Source of the DNA: Stomoxys calcitrans | Lineage: Eukaryota > Arthropoda > Insecta > Diptera > Muscidae | Length of the DNA: 64,000 bases | Direction: 5' to 3' | NCBI RefSeq assembly: GCF_963082655.1 | Contig: NC_081552.1 | Coordinates: 64,020,571-64,084,570 of the forward strand | Shown: piece by piece, positions 56,935 to 64,000 of the stretch | Position numbering within the stretch: the first letter of the stretch is position 1 | Layout of the letters: the number at the start of each line of letters is the position of its first letter | Position numbers and translations under genes: made by a program | The notes under the pieces: generated by a model | What the model was told of the DNA's origin: nothing | The model's database searches: none | What the model saw: only the letters and a program-made list of their open reading frames with translations

Positions 56935-59900
56935 GCTCGCAAATCAGACGCATGGTACTTTCCAATATAATTTCCGCGAAGGTCCTCAATATCATACAAT
57001 GCGTTACCGATCCTCCTTCGTGTTCTACATTTCACGAATTTCGGATTAAACTTCGCGTTTAGGCCTTTTCCGAAGTTACTCTGAGAGTGGTTTTTTCGAA
57101 ACACCTCTTGACCACTCACGAAATTCACGTGTCGCGTCCTGGTATTATAGATCTTCGATGCCTTCTCGTGTGCCACATCAAGGTTGTGCGATATCTTATC
57201 TCTTATGGCTTGTAGGCGGTCCGCATGTTCAACTATAGTGTCATCGTTTAGCATATCTAGCTTTTCCAAAACATCATAGGTCGACCCATGAAGTATCATG
57301 TTCTGCCCGAAGACAGCCCGATATGGTGCGGTTCCAATGCCAGAATGTACATCGCTTCGAAGAACTGTGAGTATCCTGGGTATATCTCTATCCCAGTTCA
57401 AATGATTAGTTTCGTCCCGTAAGAAGTATCTGATTTTGGAAATGATTTCCCTATTGGCTCTTTCTGCGGCGTTAGCCTGAGGCGAATAAAATCCTGTTGT
57501 AATGTGGCGAATACCATAAGTTGCGAAGAACTCCCGCATTTCCTTTGACGTAAATTGTTTCGCGTTATCAGTATGGATGCACTGAGGAATTCCGAATGTG
57601 CAAAAAAGTTCGTTGTGTAAGTAATCAATGACCCCTATGGACGTGGCAGACTTCATGGGCTTAAGGAATAGAAATTTCGTAAAGTGATCAACCGCTATAA
57701 ACAGTTGGCAATTCCTCGATTTACTGCAGGGGTAGGGGCCCAGAAAATCGCAGTATAGCCTCTGGAAGGGTCTGAGCGTCCTAAACTGTTCTCCCATTGG
57801 GGGTCTGGTGATGCGGTTATTCGGCTTTATCATCTTGCATTCATCGCAATTCCTTATGAACTCCTTAACGTCACTAGACATCCTTGGCCAGAAAAACTTT
57901 TGCCTAAGCCGAAATAAGGTCTTGGCGTATCCTCCATGACACCCTTCCGAGTGAGCGAGTTCTATAATACTGTTAACTAGACTTCTAGGTATCCAGATCC
58001 GCCATAACGATTCCTCCTCTTCCATTCCATTCCGAAACTCCACGCGCTTATGAACAATGCCATCACAAATTCGTAAATCAGGTAATGTATCGCCACTTCC
58101 GACTATTTTCCTCCTCAAGGTGTCATATTCCGGACTATTAAATTCAGGGGAAGTAAGATCGACTTCCAAGGGCACCTGGTTCAACTCGAGCTCATCCACG
58201 TCAACCCTTGATAGGGCGTCAGGCACCACGTTCAAAGATCCCTTCCTGTGCTCCATCCTAAAATCAAAGGCCTGCAACTTCAGGCTCCATCTGGCCAACC
58301 TCCCAGATAGTTCCTTTTGAGCCATGAGCCATTTAAGACTGGCATGGTCTGTCACAATCTTGAAAGGAAGGCCTTCAATATAGGGTCTGAATCTTTGAAC
58401 ACAGGTTATGGCCGCCAGGCACTCCAATTCCGTAACCGTATAATTGCGCTGAGCCTTATTCAGCTTTTGCGATACGTACGAAATTGGGTGCTCCTGTCCC
58501 TGATCATCCACCTGGTACAGGACCCCACCAACACCGATACACGAGGCATCACACTGTACCACGAATTCCCGGTTGAAGTCCGGCTGGGCCAGGACTGGTG
58601 CACTGGATAGCGCCTGCTTTAATCTCGAGAAGGATTCAAGCGCACTTGAAGAAAGTCGAAATGGTGTATTCGATTTCCGTAAAGAGTCCGTCAAGGGTCC
58701 CGATAGGTCGGAGAAGTTGTCTATGAATGAGCGGTACCAGTTTGCCATGCCAACAAACCGTCGCACCTGACGTGGCGTCCTTGGCAAAGGAAACTCCACA
58801 ATTGCCTTGACCTTATCGGGATCGACTTTCAGGGCACCCCCGCCAATCCGATAGCCGAGGTATTTTATCTCCCTTTGGCAGAACTTGCTCTTACCCACAT
58901 TTATAGTCAGACCCGCAACCCTAAGGCACTGAGCCACCTCGCCCAACAGAGTGACGTGGCTATCAAAATCCGGACTACATACCAGGAGATCGTCCAAATA
59001 TATAAAGACCCGGTCACGCAACTTCGAAGGAATTGTCCTGTCCATAAGACGACTCATCGTCTGTGGACCGTTACATGCCCCAAAAGGCATGATCCTGTAC
59101 TGGTACAGGGGGCGTCCGGGGACAGCAAAAGCGGTCTTTTCCTTCGAAGTTTCGGATAGCCCTATTTGAAAATACGCATCCTTCAGGTCGATCCCTGTTA
59201 TGTAGTGCGTATCCTGTAGCCTGCTCAACAGGCCATTTATGTGGGGTAGAGGGTACGAGTCCCTTTTAGTGAGAGCGTTCAACTTTCGGCAGTCGAGGCA
59301 GAGTCTGATTTTACCTGGTTTTCGCACCGTCACTATTGGACTGCACCACGGCGAGTTAGACTCTTCGATAACGCCAAGAGCCAACAGACGATCCAACTCA
59401 CTGTAGACCTCGGCCTGCCTCGGTGGAGACAGAGGGTAGTGTCTAGACCTCACTGGGACAGCGTCGCCAGTATCAATGTGGTGCTCAATAAGACCGGTAC
59501 GCCCCAGTCCCAACTTCTCAAAAGACGGCATCAGTGAAATGACAGAATCTAGTTTCAGCTTCTGTTCAGGTCGAAGATCATGAAAAAGAAGGTCAGTACC
59601 ATCACCCTTCTCCAAACTCATCACGCTTGGTACAATGTGCGGTGCGAGAGCATATTCCCTCCAAAAATCCACACCTAAATAGCACCTCTGGGAAAGGGTT
59701 GGTACTACGTAAAATACCAAGGTCTTGGTAACATCTTTGAATGTCACAGGAAGCGAGCAGTAGCCCAAAACATGATCCATCGAACCATTAGCACTAGAAA
59801 TCTTTGACCTGAACCGATTCAACTTCACACCATGACTCGAAATAAAATCCTCACTACCATGACCCAAAACGGAAACATTCGCCCCAGAATCCAATAAGCA

Positions 59901-60104
59901 TAGAAATTCTGTTTCACAAATCGTAACCCTTGCATAAGGTCTGCCGTCGTGCGAATTCGACAAAAGCGAAGTCTCTACTGCAGCACGGTATCGGCACCTC
60001 TTCCTGTACCTCTCTCGACATTTAATAACTCGGCGTGATGGCTTGACATGATTGGTTACTGTGGAGGGAAAGCTTCCCTGTGAGAGGCTTTCTTCCAATG
60101 TCAA
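56931..60104 (-). CDS. pol: Gypsy-type Pol (PR-RT-RNase H-IN), intact
   Basis: A 1,057-codon frame without stops. Retropepsin active site D72 in DSGAN; reverse transcriptase with YLDD at 369-372 and upstream LCLDCRKLNALT; RNase H with D519 in QCDAS and the DALSR end (about 640); integrase HHCC zinc finger (about 720-760); core D786, D846 and E881, the second pair 35 apart; C-terminal FRKNHSQS...YHASDLRA region. The frame has no ATG at its 5' end: the first listed codon is TTG, and the frame is open further upstream into gag. It lies -1 relative to the frame carrying the second Gag zinc knuckle, so expression by -1 frameshifting is likely. Confidence 0.92.
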   Translation of the reverse strand: MTLEESLSQGSFPSTVTNHVKPSRRVIKCRERYRKRCRYRAAVETSLLSNSHDGRPYARVTICETEFLCLLDSGANVSVLGHGSEDFISSHGVKLNRFRSKISSANGSMDHVLGYCSLPVTFKDVTKTLVFYVVPTLSQRCYLGVDFWREYALAPHIVPSVMSLEKGDGTDLLFHDLRPEQKLKLDSVISLMPSFEKLGLGRTGLIEHHIDTGDAVPVRSRHYPLSPPRQAEVYSELDRLLALGVIEESNSPWCSPIVTVRKPGKIRLCLDCRKLNALTKRDSYPLPHINGLLSRLQDTHYITGIDLKDAYFQIGLSETSKEKTAFAVPGRPLYQYRIMPFGACNGPQTMSRLMDRTIPSKLRDRVFIYLDDLLVCSPDFDSHVTLLGEVAQCLRVAGLTINVGKSKFCQREIKYLGYRIGGGALKVDPDKVKAIVEFPLPRTPRQVRRFVGMANWYRSFIDNFSDLSGPLTDSLRKSNTPFRLSSSALESFSRLKQALSSAPVLAQPDFNREFVVQCDASCIGVGGVLYQVDDQGQEHPISYVSQKLNKAQRNYTVTELECLAAITCVQRFRPYIEGLPFKIVTDHASLKWLMAQKELSGRLARWSLKLQAFDFRMEHRKGSLNVVPDALSRVDVDELELNQVPLEVDLTSPEFNSPEYDTLRRKIVGSGDTLPDLRICDGIVHKRVEFRNGMEEEESLWRIWIPRSLVNSIIELAHSEGCHGGYAKTLFRLRQKFFWPRMSSDVKEFIRNCDECKMIKPNNRITRPPMGEQFRTLRPFQRLYCDFLGPYPCSKSRNCQLFIAVDHFTKFLFLKPMKSATSIGVIDYLHNELFCTFGIPQCIHTDNAKQFTSKEMREFFATYGIRHITTGFYSPQANAAERANREIISKIRYFLRDETNHLNWDRDIPRILTVLRSDVHSGIGTAPYRAVFGQNMILHGSTYDVLEKLDMLNDDTIVEHADRLQAIRDKISHNLDVAHEKASKIYNTRTRHVNFVSGQEVFRKNHSQSNFGKGLNAKFNPKFVKCRTRRRIGNALYDIEDLRGNYIGKYHASDLRA

Positions 60105-60298
60105 TCGCGACTCGGGATCTGGGAAACAGAACGAGGGTCCCCGGTTAACCTCTCGCTCCGACGTCTGTTTTCCGAATGGGAGTTGTCACACTTAGGTGTA
60201 GTGACACCTCTTTGTCCGCACTTGAAGCAGAATGTATGTCTGGGTTCATCTGGGCAATATATATATAGCTGTGCCCCATCTGTAGGCAATTCCAGCAC
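60101..60298 (-). pseudogene. Displaced C-terminal frame of gag (second zinc knuckle)
   Basis: This frame contains the second knuckle (CFKCGQRGVTTPKC) and ends SQIPSRD with a TGA at 60,101-60,103, right at the start of the pol region. It is the natural continuation of Gag, put out of frame by an extra TA unit at about 60,256-60,267. The ATG at its start is incidental. Confidence 0.75.
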
Positions 60299-61521
60299 TT
60301 AATTCCGGAATAATCATTCCTCAAACGAGTCACCCTCAACGCCTCGACTTGAGGATCTGGTTCCTCCTCATACTCCTCCGAATCGGACTCTACACGAATC
60401 TCATTCACCTGTCGTGCACGTGGCGCATGTGTCATCTGAGACCTATTCTCCTGCAATACCTTCTCAGCTTTCCTAGCAAGGTCTCGAAGTTCGCCCAGGT
60501 CCTTTGGATCCGATATGAAAAGCATCGTTCTGAGATCAGGGTAAACGTTCTTCTTCATGATCTCAATCATCGACGAGTCAGTCATAGGAGTCTTCAGTCT
60601 TTGATTCATGTGAACAACAACAGCATGATAGTCGTCAAAGCTCTCCTTGGCATGCTGTCGTCTAGTTGAGATCCGTAATATAACCTCATGGTCACTCTCA
60701 AGTGTGCCAAACTCTCTGGTCATAGCGATCTTCAGAGTAGGGTACGTCAAGTCTGGGTTCTGTCTCGTATAGAACCAATACCAGTCATCGGCCTTGCCCG
60801 AAAGAAAGACCTGGAAGTTAGCCATCAAGTAATCGTGAGGACATCTCGAACGCTCAGTCAATGTATCTACTTTGAATAAAAAATCTGCCACGCTCCCTGT
60901 CCCATCATAAGATACATTCCAATCCTTGAGATTCTTAGGGAAACTTAAACTCAAATTCGAACACTGCTCCTGTGGAGTGCTCCTTGCCGTATTATGCATA
61001 TCAGATGCCGCTGGCGTGGACCTAGAGGCCGGTGTCCTATTAATCGAATCTCTGATACTGCCTAGTTCCCTTCTGAACTCTTCCTGGGTCTCCCTCATAA
61101 CTTCCCGGAAGTAAAGTATCAATGATCGTGTGGACGCATCATCGTTGTTGGCCGTATGTCCACCTGACGCCAGTGGAACACAGTCGTCTCGAGCCTCTTC
61201 CTCCATTTGCGACTCCCTTTGAAAGTCCTCCGATTGAGACAAAGATTCAGAAAATATTTCGCCACGTGGCTGTATAGAAACAGTTGCACCCTGTCGTGGT
61301 GGAACCGTTGCCAACCCAGATATCCGGTCTATGCAGGGTAAATCACTCTTCGACCTTCCCCCAGTATTCGAAGAACTTCCTAACTTGGTCTTAGACTGTG
61401 CCAATCCCCCTGTGCTCATAGATCTCCTCAGACCACGAGATGCCGGAGATCCTCTTCCCCTACTTGTCCGTAATGATGTATTCAGTCGCGATGCCCATGA
61501 ACGAGTTTCAGGTCTACTCAT
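60145..61521 (-). pseudogene. gag: Gypsy-type gag, broken near its 3' end by a TA-repeat frameshift
   Basis: 458 residues as read. An N-terminal basic and Ser/Arg-rich region (1-90) is followed by a long coiled/acidic section and a retrotransposon Gag capsid domain (about 205-350: YDGTGSVADFLFKVDTL, then FLSGKADDWYW, then EFGTLESDHEV). The first zinc knuckle starts at CWNC (about 407) and reaches the His, but the expected last Cys is lost because the frame shifts within a (TA)n run. The remaining ~50 residues are off-frame. The ATG at 61,519-61,521 is first in frame. Neighbouring pol is intact, so the damage is recent, or a sequencing indel. Confidence 0.8.
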
Positions 61522-61554
61522 AACGTGTTCAATACAACCAAAATTATTATGCGG

Positions 61555-61576
61555 TAAATAGTATATATATATATAT

Positions 61577-61608
<32 letters not shown>

Positions 61609-61626
61609 GCGGTATATAGATATATA
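61555..61626. repeat. (TA)n microsatellite in the gypsy leader
   Basis: About 70 bases of TA repeats with small interruptions, 35 bases upstream of the gag ATG. Length is likely variable between copies. It has the same TA composition as the short run that breaks gag. Confidence 0.85.
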
Positions 61627-62346
61627 AAAAAAAGATAGTATTCAACTTTGTTTATGTTATGCTAAGAGGAATGTGGGTAGTTCACCTTTCATGAAAGTTT
61701 GGTCATAATATCTAGGAAGCACATAGGCATTAAATGAATGCTCTGACTCTTCCTCGTAGCTCTGGCTCATCTTATTCCTTACAATAAAGAAACTTCCCCT
61801 ATGGATGACTCAGAATATCAAAAAAAAAATCTCTGATCGAAAATGCAGATGTGCAACAGCACCTGCCATTAGCCCTGTGTACGCCCTGCCTGGTTCGCCT
61901 ATGTCCGAAGCCCTAAAATCCAGACAAGTCTGAACTCAATAGAACGAACACAATGTTCCGGGTAAACTGGTTCCCTAACGCAACAAAGGCCTGACAACTC
62001 CTGCGTGTCAGTCTGGACTTCTAGTTCGCCAATATATACCATGATGAGTAGCCAATGTGTAATCCACATCTCGATCAGTCTCGCTTACAAAAATGCAAAT
62101 ATCATCAAATAGTCAAATCGCACCGTTTATGTATACATAGTACATCCAGTAGCAACGCCTTACCAATAATAAAAACCTTTGCAATCGATAGTAAAATAAA
62201 ACACCTTCACAATGGTATGACTTTTACAGTGGCTCATGTTCTAGTCAGATCAAAATCCAACTTAAAATTCTATAAAAAGAAATTCGTCTAAACGGTAAAA
62301 TCTCAATTTTCAAAAATGATGAAAAATACATACATAAATGTATTTT
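61627..62346 (-). promoter_or_regulatory. Gypsy-type element 5' leader
   Basis: About 0.7 kb between primer-binding site and gag. No long ORF in sense. A packaging signal would be expected here but is not identifiable by eye. Confidence 0.5.
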
Positions 62347-62358
62347 CGTTGGGCGCCA
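62347..62358 (-). other. Gypsy primer-binding site, tRNA-Lys type
   Basis: In sense tggcgcccaacg, matching the first 12 bases of the primer site for the tRNA-Lys used by several retroelements (TGGCGCCCAACG). It starts four bases after the 5' LTR end (TGTTAC reversed). Pairing does not extend beyond 12 bases. Confidence 0.8.
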
Positions 62359-62362
62359 TATA

Positions 62363-64000
62363 TGTTACGCGCTATTTTTCATTCCAATCTGGAATATTGT
62401 TTAGTATAAATCTGCGGGAATCACAAGCTGTGGCATGTTATGATGTAAAATTGCCCTGGCTAGCTCCACCAGGATGTAGGGTCTCAACCCGTAATTTCAC
62501 GCGCGAACATATTTTTTTCTTAACGTTTCATGCCATCAAAAGTTAATAAAGATCATCGACTTTCAAAAACTTACACGTTGTTTTTCTTTGAGCCACTGTA
62601 TTAGTCTTACCTGTGAATGTGTTTGGTATGTCCAGATGTAGTGACATACCGAGGTACAATGTCCCCACCCTGTCGCCTTTTGACATTGAAAATACCCTTA
62701 TTCCACCCAATGTCCCTATTATGACCAGCTTCTAAAACTAAAGATGAGCCTTGCCCCACATTCCTCTTAAAGAAGGCGAACTTAGCAATTCATATTAAAT
62801 TCAGTATATTTTGGCATAGCCATCATAAATCTTAAGTATCAAAACAAAACAAAAATATAATTAAATTTATATACTAAGCCTATTTTGTTCAAGTATAATT
62901 TGAATGAATGACACTAAGAAAATACATGATGAATTTATTAATTCATCCTAGTTTAAAATAAAACGTTCTTTGGAGAAACACCAAAAATAAAAAGCTTTAG
63001 AGACCGTTAGATGTCTGCATTATGTTGGGAAAAAAAAAATAAAATAAATGTCTCAATTTATTTTTGCTATTGCTATTTCATTTATGTCCAGGGAAAAGAA
63101 AAAAAAAATTATTGTCGTGGATGATAGAGCTCAATAATCCAGAATACTAAAATCAGAAACTAACCGTTATCATTTTGGCTATTGCATTGTAAAAGTGTGG
63201 ATGGGAAAACAACAATAACAAAAAAAAAACCGGTATGACACCTATCAGTCTTTACACCACCAAGAATGTATTCTCTTAAGTCCAAAATTTAAGTTAAATG
63301 TAAAAATGTTTCTCACACATACATACACATATACATGTTATGCACCCATTTCATTTATTGGTGATTTACTTTACACTCAAATTCACTATGGGTATGTATG
63401 TGTTGTTTAAAGATCAATGTTTAGTACCGTTATGATGAGAAATGAAGGAAAAAGAAAAAAAAAAAAAAAACTTAGTATGTATATGGATTATGTATATGCC
63501 TATGAGTACTTATATACTACTTTTACTACATGTGCTTCAATTTCATGTATACATCACCGAAAAATATTTCCAATTTGACGAGCTTGGGGGCTCAAAAGCT
63601 GGGACGTATGGGCAGCCGCAACTCCCAATACGATTTGACAAATCCAAAAAGACAATGTGCGCCTATGGCGACTTAGGGCTCCTTTCTCTTCCCCTAAGCA
63701 GACTCTTCTCAGCGACAAATTCAACGCCTGTTGGAGTAACAGGCTGCGGCAGTGATATGATTTAGTGCAATTGCACTTACCAAGATGAAATGGTAAAATT
63801 ATGGAGTAGCTGGGCACCTATCACGTCTATGTCTTGTGTAGTCGTGTATAACACAAAGACCGATGATAATTTCGGTCGCCCCCAGAAACACCTTAGTGGT
63901 GGCAGCCGACACAGTTTCCCAGCAAAAAAAAAATCCGCACCAGGAGGCCGATGAAGTTATCAGAAACCCCTCTGGTCAACGTTCACCTCACTGCGTAAAA
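62363..64000 (-). repeat. Gypsy-type element 5' LTR, partial
   Basis: 1,638 bp of the LTR are in the window. Differences from the 3' copy seen by eye: c/t at 54,770 versus 62,461; a/t near 56,076 versus 63,772; and two poly-A tracts longer by two bases each. Expected to continue about 350 bp past the window. Confidence 0.9.

Larger units (their letters stand above)
54671..64000 (-). mobile_element. Ty3/gypsy LTR retrotransposon with ~2-kb LTRs (runs off the window)
   Basis: Two near-identical copies of a long terminal sequence begin TGTTACG at 54,671 and 62,363. Between them are gag, pol and a small third ORF in reverse orientation. Pol order PR-RT-RNase H-IN with a D(35)E integrase pattern is Ty3/gypsy. 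Long LTRs with a tRNA-Lys-type primer site recall the Ulysses/Osvaldo group (inference). By eye the LTR copies differ by about two or three substitutions plus two poly-A length changes (offset 7,692 rising to 7,696), so the insertion is young. The 5' LTR end and target duplication lie beyond 64,000. Confidence 0.9.

Noticed and set aside
1..64000. tRNA or rRNA genes
   Set aside because: No T-arm, anticodon-arm and acceptor combination found by eye; the frequent 'ggttcaaatcgg' is part of the family A unit, not a T arm.

Overview
The window looks like a heterochromatin-like or gene-poor stretch of a higher fly genome (Diptera; a calyptrate/muscoid fly is my inference). It is AT-rich and consists almost wholly of nested mobile elements. 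I find no convincing host gene, rRNA or tRNA. The main pointer to Diptera is a very abundant element whose 3' part (GTCY-type microsatellite, then 'ggctagatcgac', 'gatcaagaatatatatacttta', then a 'ggtggagggtataaaaa' end) matches the plan of the dipteran DINE-1/INE-1 (mini-me) Helentron-associated elements.

Region 1-42,690 is a mosaic of DINE-1-like copies (called family A here, about 1-2.7 kb each, built on a ~153-bp repeat unit), a second element with the same architecture (family C), a more divergent relative (G), and an unrelated ~120-150-bp-periodic family (B) whose 3' end is often CTAG followed by T, as in Helitrons. Smaller repeats (D, E, F) and a 402-bp PIF/Harbinger-like MITE with a TTA target duplication (20,572-20,973) lie among them. 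Insertions can be ordered: A copies interrupt B (14,231-17,397) and C (29,931-33,705), and B interrupts A (37,563).

42,695-53,188 is a complete 10.5-kb BEL/Pao LTR retrotransposon on the minus strand: apparently identical 884-bp LTRs, a GACCG target duplication, PBS, PPT, and an intact 1,816-aa Gag-Pol. It sits inside a family A copy that resumes at 53,189. Downstream of Pol, in the env position, is a GC-rich 312-codon ORF that repeats the Gag zinc-knuckle array with identical Cys/His spacing plus a retropepsin-like domain lacking the catalytic Asp motif. It is in frame with Pol, separated by a single TAA. The whole element also carries a strong strand-asymmetric excess of the pentamer GACCC (about 62 on the sense strand against 1 on the other by hand count).

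54,671 to beyond 64,000 is a second young LTR retrotransposon, Ty3/gypsy type with ~2-kb LTRs and a tRNA-Lys-type PBS (Ulysses/Osvaldo-like plan), minus strand. Its pol is intact, its gag is broken by one extra TA unit inside the first zinc knuckle, and a 78-codon ORF overlaps the pol stop as ATGA.

The strongest candidates for something undescribed are the BEL third ORF with its possible readthrough or spliced expression, the GACCC bias over the same element, and the ATGA-coupled small ORF of the gypsy element.
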